From positions 248,001 through 312,000 of the forward strand of contig NZ_JABFMV010000003.1 in assembly GCF_013359685.1 (NCBI RefSeq): a DNA stretch of 64,000 nucleotides, given 5' to 3'. The translations under genes were made by a program, and so were the position numbers. Below the pieces are notes generated by a model. It saw only the letters and a list, made by a program, of their open reading frames with translations, searched no databases and had not been told where the DNA came from. Source of the stretch: Leifsonia sp. C5G2. Lineage in GTDB: Bacteria; Actinomycetota; Actinomycetes; Actinomycetales; Microbacteriaceae. Of this stretch, positions 8,136 to 16,800 are shown in pieces (position 1 is the stretch's first letter; the number at the start of each line of letters is the position of its first letter).

Positions 8136-9848
8136 TCAGCCTCCCCGCCGGCCTGTGAAGACGGTGAACGCGAGCGGTACGACGGAGGCGGCGAGGAACA
8201 CGGTTCCGAGCACCTCATCCGTGGTGTGGATGATGGCCCCGGCGATCACGACGCCGCCGAACACCACCCCCGCCACCAGGCGCCGTGCCGCCCGCTCGAG
8301 CCGGCCCACCCGCTGCTCGAGACGCGGCGCGTTCACCGCGATCGAGCCGTCGTCGACGCGGGTGATGAGGTCGTCCAGCCGCTTCGGCAGCCGCCACGCG
8401 ATCGTCAGGTTGTCGAGCGCCTGCTTGGCGATGTCCTGCCCGAGGTTGCCGCGCTCGTCGCGCAGCAGCTGCGCCGCGTACGGCTCGACGGAGTCCCACA
8501 GGTTGAAGGACGGGTCGAGCGCACTGCACACGCCGGAGGTCAGAGACATGGCCCGGATGATGAGCAGGAAGTTCTCCGGCAGCTGGAACGGCAGCGACCG
8601 CACGACGTCGCCGAACTCGACCGCGAACTCCCGGAACTCGCGCGGGTCCACCTCGCGCAGCTCGGCGAAGCCCATGCCGCCGAACCGGGCGAACAGGTGC
8701 GTCATCGCCCGCTCCAACTCCGCCGTGTCGGCGGTCGGGAGCAGCACGCCGACGTCGCGGATGGCGTCCACCAGCCCCTTGCCGTCGCGGGACGCCGCCG
8801 CGATCAGCAGCTTGCGCAGGCCGCTGCGCGTGCCGGGCGGCACCTCGCCCATCATCCCGAAGTCGACGAAGGTGAGCCGCCACGGCCGCTCCCCCGCCGG
8901 CTCCGGCAGCGGGGTCACGAAGATGTTCCCCGGGTGCGGGTCGGCGTGGAAGAACCCGTTCGTGAACAGCTGGTCGAACATCACCTCCGCGAACACCGGC
9001 GCGACCTCGGCCGGGTCGATGCCGGCGGCGCGCAGCCCGTCGGCATCGGTGATCTTGATGGCGGTGACATCCTGCAAAGTCAGCACGCGCATCGTCGTCC
9101 GCTCCCAGACCACCTCGGGCACCGCCACGCGCCCGTCGCCGTCGAACTCCTCGGCGAAGCGCTCGGAGTTCGCCGCCTCATGCAGGTAGTCGATCTCCTG
9201 CAGGCTGGTGCGCGCGAACTCCTCCACGAGTGCGGGCGCGTCGACCCGGTCGGAGACCAGGCGCACGTGGCTCAGCCAGCGGCCGACCCGGCGCAGGGCG
9301 GCGAGGTCGACATCCACGATCGCGTCGATGCCGGGGCGCTGCACCTTGAGCACCACCGCGTCCAGCCCGACGTCGGCGGCGAGCTCCGGGAGCAGCCGTC
9401 CGCGGTGGGCCTGCCCGAGGGAGGCCGCGGCCACCGGCACCTCGTCGACCGACGCGAACGCGCGCTCCAGCGGCATCCCGAGCTCGGCCTCCGCGAGCTC
9501 CCGGATGGCCGGGAACGGCACGGCGGGCACCTCGTCCTGCAGGCCCTCCAGTTCGCTCGTGATCTCCGGGGGCAGCACGTCGAGCCGGGACGACATGAAC
9601 TGCCCGACCTTGATCATCAGGCCGCCGAGGTCGACCGCGAGGCCGTGGAAACGCTGCGCGAACCGCCGCATCCGTCGCGATCGGGTGCGGTTGGCGACGG
9701 AGGCCAGCCCGATGCGCGGCAGGACGAGCTCGTACCACCACGTGACGGTGAGGTTCCAGCCGGCGAAGCGCAGGATGCGGCGGTAGCGCGCACGTGTGGC
9801 CGGCGTCGCCGGCGGCGCTCCCGTCGCGGCCGGCGCCTGGTCCGACAC
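8136..9848 (-). CDS. UbiB/ABC1/AarF-family atypical kinase
   Basis: A 570-residue protein of the ABC1/UbiB protein-kinase-like family. It shows the family signatures in order: KVGQFMSSRLDVLPPE (KxGQ motif, about 85-100), the Ala-rich nucleotide loop PVAAASLGQAHRG, the lysine in VVLKVQRPG, the catalytic-loop block FFHADPHPGNIF and the DFG-like VDFGMMGE. Two hydrophobic stretches at the C-terminus (about 535-565) form the membrane anchor. The start is a GTG at 9848, 5 bases beyond the stop of the PadR gene, so the two form one operon. Family members support quinone or lipid metabolism; the exact substrate here is unknown. PadR-UbiB pairing suggests stress-responsive expression. Confidence 0.88.
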   Translation of the reverse strand: MSDQAPAATGAPPATPATRARYRRILRFAGWNLTVTWWYELVLPRIGLASVANRTRSRRMRRFAQRFHGLAVDLGGLMIKVGQFMSSRLDVLPPEITSELEGLQDEVPAVPFPAIRELAEAELGMPLERAFASVDEVPVAAASLGQAHRGRLLPELAADVGLDAVVLKVQRPGIDAIVDVDLAALRRVGRWLSHVRLVSDRVDAPALVEEFARTSLQEIDYLHEAANSERFAEEFDGDGRVAVPEVVWERTTMRVLTLQDVTAIKITDADGLRAAGIDPAEVAPVFAEVMFDQLFTNGFFHADPHPGNIFVTPLPEPAGERPWRLTFVDFGMMGEVPPGTRSGLRKLLIAAASRDGKGLVDAIRDVGVLLPTADTAELERAMTHLFARFGGMGFAELREVDPREFREFAVEFGDVVRSLPFQLPENFLLIIRAMSLTSGVCSALDPSFNLWDSVEPYAAQLLRDERGNLGQDIAKQALDNLTIAWRLPKRLDDLITRVDDGSIAVNAPRLEQRVGRLERAARRLVAGVVFGGVVIAGAIIHTTDEVLGTVFLAASVVPLAFTVFTGRRGG

Positions 9849-9853
9849 CCGGG

Positions 9854-10420
9854 TCAGCCCTGGGCGAGGATCGAGTACAGCTTGCGGCGTGCCTCCTCCA
9901 GCACGGCGACGGCCTCCTGCACCTGGTCCGGCGTTCCGGTGCGGTGCACCTGGGCGGCCGCCTGGGCAAGCTCCATGCCCGCCTTCGGCAGGGCGCCCGG
10001 ACCGGCGGTGCGGCGCTGGCCGCCCGTGCCGTCGGCGGTGTCGCCGCCGTCGAGCCACGGCGAGCTGCCCTCGCTCGCGGCGACCTCACGACCCTCCTCG
10101 GTGAGCGCGTACGTCTTGCGGCCGTTGGACTCCTCCGCCGTGATGAGGCCCTCGTCGGCGAGCAGCTGCAGGGTCGGGTAGACGGATCCGGCGCTCGGCT
10201 TCCAGGAGCCGCCGCTGCGCTCCTCGATCTCACGGATGATCTGGTAGCCGTGCATCGGCTTCTCGCTCAGCAGGGAGAGCACGGCGGCGCGCACGTCGCC
10301 GCGCCCCATCCGCGAGCCGACCTTCTTCTCGAACGTCGACCGCAGCTGCTCGAACGCCTGCCACATGGCGTCCGGGTCCATGCGGGCGCCGAAGCCGCCG
10401 GTGGGGAATGAGGTGGACAT
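9854..10420 (-). CDS. PadR-family transcriptional regulator
   Basis: A 188-residue regulator. The PadR winged-helix domain spans about residues 38-115, with VRAAVLSLLSEKPMHGYQII, PSAGSVYPTLQLLADEGLI and the beta wing KTYALTEEGR. The C-terminal half is a helical dimerisation segment. The ATG at 10420 has GGAGG 6 bases upstream. It is the first gene of an operon with the UbiB-like kinase, and a palindrome 19 bases upstream of the start is a plausible autoregulatory operator. Confidence 0.92.
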   Translation of the reverse strand: MSTSFPTGGFGARMDPDAMWQAFEQLRSTFEKKVGSRMGRGDVRAAVLSLLSEKPMHGYQIIREIEERSGGSWKPSAGSVYPTLQLLADEGLITAEESNGRKTYALTEEGREVAASEGSSPWLDGGDTADGTGGQRRTAGPGALPKAGMELAQAAAQVHRTGTPDQVQEAVAVLEEARRKLYSILAQG

Positions 10421-10438
10421 GATGATCCTCCGATCGTC

Positions 10439-10462
10439 AGCGATACCTAACGATATATCGCT
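10439..10462. promoter_or_regulatory. Palindromic operator of the PadR regulator
   Basis: AGCGATA (10439-10445) and TATCGCT (10456-10462) are perfect arms around 10 bases; a second perfect palindrome, CGATATATCG (10451-10460), overlaps the right arm. AT-rich CGATATATCG elements upstream of PadR genes are typical autoregulatory sites. The site also lies between the PadR gene and the divergent nuclease-like lipoprotein gene. Confidence 0.6.
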
Positions 10463-10510
10463 ACGATGGCGGGCGGAAGGTGTCGGCCGTGCCCGCTACC
10501 TTCGAATCAG

Positions 10511-11308
10511 ATGAGAAACACGCCCCGCCGCTCGCCCGTCCGCCGCTCCCTCACCGCCGTCGTCCTCCTCGCCGCCGCACTGCTCACCACCGGCTGCACG
10601 GGCGCCGCGACCGCCCTGCGCGACCTCCCCGCCGCGACCGGCGCCGCCGCGCCGAGCGCGACCGCCGTGCCGAGCGCCACCGCAACGCCGAGCACCGCAG
10701 CGGTCCCGGCTTCCGCAGGAACGGCTCTCGCGCTGCTCGCGACTCTCCCGGTCAAGGGGAGGGCGCCCGCGACCGGGTACCAGCGCACGGAGGACTTCGG
10801 GGCGGCGTGGCTGGATGTGGACCGCAACGGCTGCGACACCCGCGACGACATCCTCTCCCGCGACCTCGAGGGCGCCGCACGGCAGGGCCGCTGCCGCGTG
10901 CTCTCCGGGACGCTGGCCGACCCGTACACCGGCCGCACCATCCACTTCGTGCGCGGCGAGAAGACCTCCGCGCTCGTGCAGGTCGACCACCTGGTCCCCC
11001 TGCAGAACGCGTGGGTCACCGGCGCCCAGCGGTTGGGCCGGGAGCAGCGCATCCGCCTGGCCAACGACCCGCTCAACCTGCTGGCGGTGGACGGCGCCTC
11101 CAACCAGCGCAAGTCGGCCGGCGACGCCGCCACCTGGCTCCCCGCGAACAAGGCGTTCCGCTGCGAGTACGTGGCACGGCAGGTCTCCGTCAAGGCGGTC
11201 TACGGCCTGTGGGTCACGCCGCCGGAGCACGACGCGATCGCGCGCATCCTGTCCGCCTGCCCGGCGCAGCCTGCCGAACCGTCCGGGCTCCCGCCGGCCG
11301 TCGGCTGA
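10511..11308 (+). CDS. Secreted HNH (DUF1524-type) nuclease-like lipoprotein
   Basis: A 265-residue exported protein. It starts with a basic N-terminus and hydrophobic segment ending in the lipobox TTGC (Cys near residue 28), followed by a long Ala/Thr/Pro/Ser linker that would cross the cell wall. The C-terminal domain has the HNH-type block VDHLVPLQNAWVTGA, then NDPLNLLAVDGASNQRKSA and a late Cys pair (CDTRDD, FRCEY), the pattern of secreted DUF1524/HNH nucleases widespread in actinobacteria. The likely role is extracellular DNA cleavage for nutrition or competition. The start at ATG 10511 gives a clean lipoprotein signal, but no strong ribosome site is seen. Confidence 0.85.
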   Translation: MRNTPRRSPVRRSLTAVVLLAAALLTTGCTGAATALRDLPAATGAAAPSATAVPSATATPSTAAVPASAGTALALLATLPVKGRAPATGYQRTEDFGAAWLDVDRNGCDTRDDILSRDLEGAARQGRCRVLSGTLADPYTGRTIHFVRGEKTSALVQVDHLVPLQNAWVTGAQRLGREQRIRLANDPLNLLAVDGASNQRKSAGDAATWLPANKAFRCEYVARQVSVKAVYGLWVTPPEHDAIARILSACPAQPAEPSGLPPAVG

Positions 11309-11371
11309 ACCGTCACCGGGATGTCTCCGGGCCGCAATCGTGCGGAAACACGCGCCGCGTAACGTCTGAGC

Positions 11372-11590
11372 ATGGGCCTGTTCTCTTTCTCCGAATGCGC
11401 ACACTGCGGCGAGCAGCAGCCGGTTCTCGGCGACGGCCGGCTCGCCATCCACTTCACCCGCGACGGCGAGCGCTGCGGCGGCTCCGAGCGCCGCAACGAC
11501 AACGACGGCGTCAGCAGCGAGCAGGCGCGCCGCATCGAGGCGCAGCTGCGCCAGGCGCTCCGTCAGGTGATGGGAGCCCGGACCGCCTGA
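11372..11590 (+). CDS. Small zinc-ribbon-like protein of unknown function
   Basis: A 72-residue protein with the pair CAHCGE at residues 9-14 and a later Cys (RCGGSE at about 35), so a partial zinc-binding knuckle is plausible. The C-terminal third is a charged helix (SEQARRIEAQLRQALRQVM). Not recognised as a named family. It is preceded by a short non-coding gap and stands alone. Codon usage matches the neighbourhood, supporting a real gene. Confidence 0.6.
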   Translation: MGLFSFSECAHCGEQQPVLGDGRLAIHFTRDGERCGGSERRNDNDGVSSEQARRIEAQLRQALRQVMGARTA

Positions 11591-11756
11591 CGGATCCGCC
11601 CCGATAGCCCGCGCCGGGAGGCGGGTCAACCACCCTTCGGGACCTCGAAGGGTGTCCGCACGAACGGTCCAGAGGGGGTCCGTATCGTCGCCGGAGCCCG
11701 CGGTCCGATGCGGCCGGCACACCGGTCGGCCGCAGCGCGGGCACGGAAAGGATCCC

Positions 11757-12512
11757 ATGATTCAGACGAAGAACACCTCCGTTCGGAAGAGCAGCGCCTT
11801 CACCGCCAAGCGGGCGGCCGTCGGCGCGGCGTCCCTCATCGCGGCGACCGCCCTGGTGGGGGTGGGGGCCCAGGGCGCGTTCGCGACGACGGTCGACGGC
11901 GGCGCCTCCGGCTCCGGCTCGTCCTCGTCGGCGACGGCGCAGGCGCACGTGTCGGCGGATGCGGGCCACGACCTGTTCGCCGGCCACCTGAACGGCGCGA
12001 AGGCGCAGGCGCTCGCCAAGCGCGTGATCGCCGACAAGCCCCTGTTCGCCCTGCTCCCGGACTCGCTCCAGCGCGACGTGAAGACCTTGTCGACGGCGGC
12101 CGCGAAGGACCGCGCCGCCGACGCGAGGAAGATCGTCCGCACGGCGCTCGACGGCGGGTACGGCAGCGCCATCAAGGACCTGGCCACGCACCTGAAGAAC
12201 GCCAGGGACGACCGCTCCGGCCTGTCCGGGGTGAAGGGCCTCCTCGACGACCTGCGCTCGGGCGACCTGTCGTCGCCGCAGCTGGGCGACACCGGCGCCG
12301 CGGTCGCGGCCGACGTGACCGGTGACGCGCAGCTGGCGGCCAAGCTCCCGGACGCGCTGCGCACCGACCTCGGTCAGCTGGCGTCCGCACCGGCCGCCGA
12401 GCGGACGGGCGATGTTCAGAAGCTCGCCGCCACCGCGCTCGCGGGCGGCTACGGCGACGGCATCCAGCAGCTCGTCCAGCAGGCGGAGCAGGCTCTGGTC
12501 TCCGGGCACTGA
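11757..12512 (+). CDS. Secreted helical protein with an internal duplication
   Basis: A 251-residue exported protein. Residues 1-43 form a signal peptide ending in QGAFA before a Gly/Ser linker. Two copies of a 54-residue module follow: residues 96-149 (beginning LFALLPDSLQ) and 193-246 (beginning LAAKLPDALR), both with LPD-L, an Ala-rich helix, a T(A)L-GGYG turn and a closing helix. The spacer (150-192) is Gly/Asp-rich. No enzyme motif is visible; family unknown. ATG chosen for AAAGGA 5 bases upstream. A strong hairpin closes the gene, so it is probably monocistronic. Confidence 0.75.
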   Translation: MIQTKNTSVRKSSAFTAKRAAVGAASLIAATALVGVGAQGAFATTVDGGASGSGSSSSATAQAHVSADAGHDLFAGHLNGAKAQALAKRVIADKPLFALLPDSLQRDVKTLSTAAAKDRAADARKIVRTALDGGYGSAIKDLATHLKNARDDRSGLSGVKGLLDDLRSGDLSSPQLGDTGAAVAADVTGDAQLAAKLPDALRTDLGQLASAPAAERTGDVQKLAATALAGGYGDGIQQLVQQAEQALVSGH

Positions 12513-12530
12513 CCCGACGCAGCACCACGA

Positions 12531-12557
12531 CGGCCCCGGCGCACTACGCCGGGGCCG
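12531..12557 (+). terminator. Strong hairpin terminator after the duplicated secreted protein
   Basis: Perfect 11-base arms CGGCCCCGGCG (12531-12541) and CGCCGGGGCCG (12547-12557) around a 5-base loop, 19 bases past the stop codon. No T-run follows. Confidence 0.75.
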
Positions 12558-12616
12558 CTCGCGTGCCACGCCGGTCCTTGCGGCGCGGCGGACGGATGTG
12601 GTGGCCTGGTGCCGTG

Positions 12617-13210
12617 ATGTCGAACTTCTTCCCCCTGGATCCCCCGCACGACGAGACGGGCGGCTTCCCGACGACGGAGCAGATGCCGTGGTGGCGCCCG
12701 CCGGAGGACGAACTGCCGGTGTTCCTCGCCGTCGGCGAGCGGATGGCGGTCACGCCGCGGGTCGCCGTGGTGCTGACCGGCGCCCGCGTGTTCCGCAACG
12801 GCGTGGAGTTCCGCCTCGAGCGGCACTTCCGCCGGGGCGACCTGACGCAGCGGGAGTGGCAGCTGGAGCAGTGGGGCTTCCATGGTCCTCTCGGCCCGGG
12901 CGACCCCGGCCGCCTGCGGTACGGCGTCGCGCTGGGCGACGGCGAGAAGGTGCTGCTCGACGGTCCCGGCGGCGCGTTCCCCTTCGACGAGCCGCCGGCG
13001 CGCTCGCTCGCCCAGTCCGACGGGAGCGGCTCGGGGTCGGAGGACTACTACCGCTCGTACGACGGCCTCTGGCTGTGGCCGCTCCCGCCGGAGGGGCCCC
13101 TGGAGGTGGTGCTGGAGTGGCAGGAGCAGGGCATCCCCGAGACCCGTGCGGTTCTGGACGGCGGCCGCCTCCGCGAGCTCGCCGCCGGGGTGACCCGCAT
13201 TTGGGACTGA
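12617..13210 (+). CDS. Hypothetical protein with aromatic-rich acidic sequence
   Basis: A 197-residue protein when started at the ATG at 12617 (MSNFFPLDPP); an earlier in-frame start at 12563 is possible. No signal peptide or membrane segment. Visible sequence is rich in Trp/Pro (MPWWRPPEDELPV, WLWPLPPEGPLEVVLEWQEQGIPE) and strand-like, without a motif I recognise. The downstream lipoprotein gene overlaps its last 10 bases, so they are probably co-expressed. The WxPLPP-EGPL-EWxxxGIPET block is often seen in short actinobacterial hypothetical proteins; function unknown. Confidence 0.65.
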   Translation: MSNFFPLDPPHDETGGFPTTEQMPWWRPPEDELPVFLAVGERMAVTPRVAVVLTGARVFRNGVEFRLERHFRRGDLTQREWQLEQWGFHGPLGPGDPGRLRYGVALGDGEKVLLDGPGGAFPFDEPPARSLAQSDGSGSGSEDYYRSYDGLWLWPLPPEGPLEVVLEWQEQGIPETRAVLDGGRLRELAAGVTRIWD

Positions 13211-13674
13211 TCCGCCGTCGCCTCACCGGAGCGATCGCGGTGGTGCCGCTGCTCGCCTGCTGCGCCCTGCTCGGGGGCTGCGCGACACTCATGCCGGTCT
13301 GCGCCGGCGCAGCGGTGCGGCCGCCGATCGTCGGGGTGGATGCGCAAGGCTGGCATCACGCGCATCCCGGGGGCACCGTCCACGCCTGTTACGGCGGCAC
13401 CTGCGATCGGGAGGACGGCACGACGGACACGTTCGAGATCGTGGTGCCGCAGGCCGACGCCGACGGCCGGAAGCACGACCTCGCCGTCACCATCACCGAC
13501 GCGACGGGGACGACCGTGAGCAGCGAGCGCGTCGCCCTCGTGCGGATCCCCGGCAGGCCCGGCGGCCCGTGCCCGTTCCCCGACCAGTGGAGCCGGGAGG
13601 TGCTCGTGCGCGACGACGGCACGCTCCAGGTCGGCGGCGCGGACGACGGCGGCATCGTCGTCCCCACGCCGTGA
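13201..13674 (+). CDS. Small exported lipoprotein of unknown function
   Basis: A 157-residue protein read from a TTG at 13201 that overlaps the preceding stop. The N-terminus LIRRRLTGAIAVVPLLACCA followed by LLGGC is a clear lipoprotein signal with the acylated Cys near residue 27. The mature part is a beta-rich domain with a Cys pair (VHACYGGTCDRE) and a conserved-looking FEIVVPQADADGRKHDLAVTI block. The TTG start is chosen because no ATG or GTG lies in frame before the signal sequence; GGGGTG is 7 bases upstream. Confidence 0.65.
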   Translation: MGLIRRRLTGAIAVVPLLACCALLGGCATLMPVCAGAAVRPPIVGVDAQGWHHAHPGGTVHACYGGTCDREDGTTDTFEIVVPQADADGRKHDLAVTITDATGTTVSSERVALVRIPGRPGGPCPFPDQWSREVLVRDDGTLQVGGADDGGIVVPTP

Positions 13675-13675
13675 A

Positions 13676-14527
13676 TCATCGCCGCCAGAGCTCCTCCGGG
13701 CTCGCACCCGCCCGGAAGCCGTACGCCTCGGCCAGGATGACGGCCTCCGGGAAGTGCGCCGCGACGGCGTCGGGCGTGTGAGCGTCGCTGGCGAAGCTGA
13801 TCGCCGCGCCGCCCTCCTCGGCCCACCACTGCACCACCCACGACCACAGCCTGCGGGTGTTCAGCTCGAGCGCCCGGCCGCCCTCCGCGATGGCGCGCAT
13901 GGCACCGCGGATGCCGTCCTCGAAGGCGCGGGGATCGAACGGCCCGACCTCGGCCGCCGGCCAGTGGCGGAGCACGTAGTCGATGTGGGTGAAGACGTGG
14001 AAGGCGTCGCACCCGGCCACCATTCGAGGGATCTCCTCCAGGTACGCCGTCATCACCTCGTCCGGCGCGTGCTCGCGGAGCAACCGGCTGGGCTCGGCCC
14101 GCCCACCGCCGAGGTCGAGCGTGTGCAGCGAGCCGTTGATCCGGTCGAATCGATCGAGGTCGACCATCGCTCGGGCTTCGGCCTCGAACAGGTGAGGCTG
14201 ACCGAACTCGATTCCGGTCAGGATGCGGAGCGCGGGGAACTCGTCCCGCATCCGCTCGATGCTGTCGAAGTAACCGTCGACATCGAGCGGCGCGAATACC
14301 ATCAGCCCGTCGGGCTGGACATAGTGCCGCTGGTGCGGCATCAGGTCTTCCGGCTGCGCCCGCCAGGTGCCCGGGATATCGAGGTGCTCCGTGAAGAAGA
14401 GCGCAGGGAGCCCGATGCGCACCGCCTGCTCGCAGGTTGCGCGCATACGACCGGCGGCGGCCGAATCCGGCCCCCCGGTGTCCCACGAGAATTCGGTGTG
14501 GACGTGGCTGTCGGCGGGCAGGGCCAT
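13676..14527 (-). CDS. PHP-domain phosphoesterase, histidinol-phosphatase-like
   Basis: A 283-residue cytoplasmic protein of the PHP superfamily. Metal-ligand motifs are visible: DSHVHTEFSWD at the N-terminus (HxH), FFTEHLD, GIEFGQ (Glu), HTLD, FTHIDYVLRHW and the late SFASDAHTP (DxH). This is the arrangement of histidinol phosphatase HisK-type enzymes, but the gene is not with other his genes, so substrate is uncertain. I prefer the ATG at 14527; TACGAT stands 7 bases before it, consistent with a leaderless transcript, and an ATG three codons earlier is possible. It converges on the lipoprotein gene, with one base between stop codons. Confidence 0.82.
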   Translation of the reverse strand: MALPADSHVHTEFSWDTGGPDSAAAGRMRATCEQAVRIGLPALFFTEHLDIPGTWRAQPEDLMPHQRHYVQPDGLMVFAPLDVDGYFDSIERMRDEFPALRILTGIEFGQPHLFEAEARAMVDLDRFDRINGSLHTLDLGGGRAEPSRLLREHAPDEVMTAYLEEIPRMVAGCDAFHVFTHIDYVLRHWPAAEVGPFDPRAFEDGIRGAMRAIAEGGRALELNTRRLWSWVVQWWAEEGGAAISFASDAHTPDAVAAHFPEAVILAEAYGFRAGASPEELWRR

Positions 14528-14591
14528 GTCCAGCATCGTAGACCGGCGGGGTGTCGAGCCTGCGACGCGCTCGACCGCCGGGACTGCGCGG

Positions 14592-16358
14592 TCAGTCCCG
14601 CGGCTCCCGCGGCAGATCCGGGTCGGCCGGCGGCAGCTCCGCCGGCTCGGCCACCGGCTCCCCCGTCTCCGCGTTGAGCGCCTGCTGCCCCGGCGGCAGG
14701 TTGGACAGGTCGGGCGCGATCACCGTCGCGGGCGTGCGGGAGTCGGGGAGCCCGAACACCGCCTCGGTGCCCTGCGCGGTCAGCACCAGGTCGTCGGAGC
14801 GCCGTGGCAGGGTCCGGCCCTGGAAGAAGTCCGGCCGGACGATCCGCCAGATCACCAGGAGGACCACGCCCAGGAGCAAACCGCCGACGCCGACCACCGC
14901 CTCCGCGCCGATGCCGAAGATGGTCACGTTCTTGCCTGCGGCGTCCGTCAGCCAGTCGGGCTGGGCGAAGTTGTAGACGCCGTAGCAGAACACCGCGAGC
15001 AGCATCAGTCCGCCGGCGAGCGGGAACAGCCCACGGAAGATGACCGTGCGCGCGCTGTGGAACAGGGTCTTGCGGTAGAACCAGACGCAGGCGAACCCGG
15101 TCAGCCCGTAGTAGAAGGCGATCATCAGCCCGATCGAGCCGATCAACGCGTTCAGCAGGCTGACGCTGATCGCGGTGAAGATCAGGTAGAAGAGCGCCGA
15201 GACGAGCCCCATCCCGATGGTCGACCACGTCGGGGTGAGGAACCGCGGGTGGATGCGGGCGAAGCGCTCCGGGATGGCCTTGTAGACCGCCATCGAGAGC
15301 GATGTGCGCGCGGTCGGAAGGATCGTGGTCTGCGTGGAGGCCGACGCGGAGGTGAGGATGGAGAAGCCCAGGAGCGCCATCAGGATGGTCCCGACCGGTC
15401 CGCTGCCGAACAGCGTCGGCCCGATCGCCGAGAAGACGTCGGACGAGTTCGAGGGGTTCGCCAGCCCGATCCCCTTGTCGCCGACCCCGGCGAACGCGAC
15501 TGCGGCCACAGTGACCAGCGCGTAGGTGGCGAGCAGCAGCAGCGTCGAAATGACGGCCGCCCGGCCGGGCGTCTTGCCCGGGTCCTTCGTCTCCTCGTTG
15601 ACCGAGACCGCGGTGTCCCAGCCCCAGTAGATGAAGATGGCAGTCAGCAGCGCCGGCGCGATCGTCTGCCCGAAGTCGAGCGTGAACGGGTTGAACCACG
15701 ACCACTGCGGGATCAGCGAGTACGGCTCCGCGTTGCCGGTGTACACCTTCACCAGCGCGAACACGGCGAAGAGGATCAGGATGACGACCTCGAACCCCAG
15801 CAGGAAGTACTGCACACGCGCGGAGACCTCGATGCCGCGGTAGCAGATCCACGTCATCAGGGCGATCCACACGAGACCCGCGATGGTGACGGCGACATTG
15901 TTGTTCGCCAGGTCCGCGACGCCGGGCAGCCCGAAGCTGCCGACGAACGTGTACGAGTACTGCCCGGCGATCTGCGCCAGGTTCGCCATCACGATGACGT
16001 CGGCGACGATGATCCCCCAGCCGCCCATCCACCCGGTGATCGGGCCGAAGGCGCGCGTGGCCCACGTGAAGGTCGTGCCGCAGTCCGGCTCGGCCTTGTT
16101 CAGCTCCTGGTAGGCGACCGCGATGAGGTACATCGGCACGAACGCCAGCAGCACGATGCCCGGCGCTTTCACGCCGGCCGCGAGTGTCCCGCCGACGACG
16201 ATGAAGCCGAGGCTCGCGGCGAGGCTGTACGCCGGCGCCGTGGAGGCGACCCCCACGACCACGCTCGACAGCAGCCCCAGCGCACCGCCCTTGAGGCCCT
16301 TGCCTTCCGGCTCCTGCCCGGTGGGGTCACCGGGGGTGGGGGGACGCAGCGCCGACAT
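14592..16358 (-). CDS. APC-superfamily amino-acid permease
   Basis: A 588-residue membrane protein with about 12-13 hydrophobic segments. The first helix contains SVVVGVASTAPAYSLAASLGF, the unwound GVAST-type segment of amino-acid/polyamine/organocation permeases, and SVNEETKDPGKTPGRAAVIST is the typical cytoplasmic loop after helix 6. The C-terminal 90 residues are polar and Pro/Glu-rich. The start at 16358 shares its A with the stop of the small upstream gene (TGATG), so the two are coupled. Substrate is not determined; similar actinobacterial proteins are annotated as general amino-acid permeases. Confidence 0.88.
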   Translation of the reverse strand: MSALRPPTPGDPTGQEPEGKGLKGGALGLLSSVVVGVASTAPAYSLAASLGFIVVGGTLAAGVKAPGIVLLAFVPMYLIAVAYQELNKAEPDCGTTFTWATRAFGPITGWMGGWGIIVADVIVMANLAQIAGQYSYTFVGSFGLPGVADLANNNVAVTIAGLVWIALMTWICYRGIEVSARVQYFLLGFEVVILILFAVFALVKVYTGNAEPYSLIPQWSWFNPFTLDFGQTIAPALLTAIFIYWGWDTAVSVNEETKDPGKTPGRAAVISTLLLLATYALVTVAAVAFAGVGDKGIGLANPSNSSDVFSAIGPTLFGSGPVGTILMALLGFSILTSASASTQTTILPTARTSLSMAVYKAIPERFARIHPRFLTPTWSTIGMGLVSALFYLIFTAISVSLLNALIGSIGLMIAFYYGLTGFACVWFYRKTLFHSARTVIFRGLFPLAGGLMLLAVFCYGVYNFAQPDWLTDAAGKNVTIFGIGAEAVVGVGGLLLGVVLLVIWRIVRPDFFQGRTLPRRSDDLVLTAQGTEAVFGLPDSRTPATVIAPDLSNLPPGQQALNAETGEPVAEPAELPPADPDLPREPRD

Positions 16359-16621
16359 CAGCAGAACAGCGCCCACTCGCCGCGGGACAGCGAGGCCGCC
16401 TCCCCGCGCAGCAGCACGTTCCAGCGCCCGTCGTCCCGCGAGACGTACTGGACCAGGATCGTGCTGTACCGCCAGCCGTCGCGGGACCGCGACCAGTGCA
16501 CCAGCGAGATGAACTGCCCTGGCCGCAGGTACGGGACGGCGAAGCCGTCGTCGCTGCGGGTCGGGGCATCCGGATCGACGACCGGATCGACGGTGAGATC
16601 CTCGGGAGTGCTGCCGATCAT
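16358..16621 (-). CDS. Small hypothetical protein upstream of the amino-acid permease
   Basis: An 87-residue soluble protein. The ATG at 16621 is chosen over a longer frame from 16690 because AAGGAGGT, a perfect Shine-Dalgarno sequence, stands 7 bases before it. The sequence is Trp/Arg-rich in the middle (FISLVHWSRSRDGWRYSTI) with a probable beta fold; no family recognised. Overlap TGATG with the permease gene suggests a dedicated partner or regulator of the transporter. Confidence 0.68.
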   Translation of the reverse strand: MIGSTPEDLTVDPVVDPDAPTRSDDGFAVPYLRPGQFISLVHWSRSRDGWRYSTILVQYVSRDDGRWNVLLRGEAASLSRGEWALFC

Positions 16622-16771
16622 GCGCGCCACCTCCTTCTGCGCCTGCGCGGCGGGCCGGGGGTGGGGTACCCGCCGGCGGCCACCGCTCATTACGGGAAGT
16701 ATCCGTAGGCGAGCGACGAGGCCCTTAGGGCTTAGGTCCCGCGGGGTGGGGTCGGGGCCTCGCGTGGATTT

Positions 16772-16791
16772 TGTACCTGGAGGTAGGTACA
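16772..16791. promoter_or_regulatory. TetR operator upstream of the TetR-MFS operon
   Basis: TGTACCT (16772-16778) and AGGTACA (16785-16791) are perfect 7-base arms around 6 bases, 9 bases before the ATG of the TetR gene. Position and symmetry fit autorepression of the regulator and its co-transcribed transporter. Confidence 0.7.
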
Positions 16792-16800
16792 GTATCCATC

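Noticed and set aside
9796-10411. Plus-strand frames opposite the PadR gene
   Set aside because: Antisense shadows of PadR and UbiB-like genes.
16358-16690. A longer 110-residue version of the protein upstream of the permease
   Set aside because: The ATG at 16621 has a perfect AAGGAGGT 7 bases upstream, while the longer start at 16690 has none.
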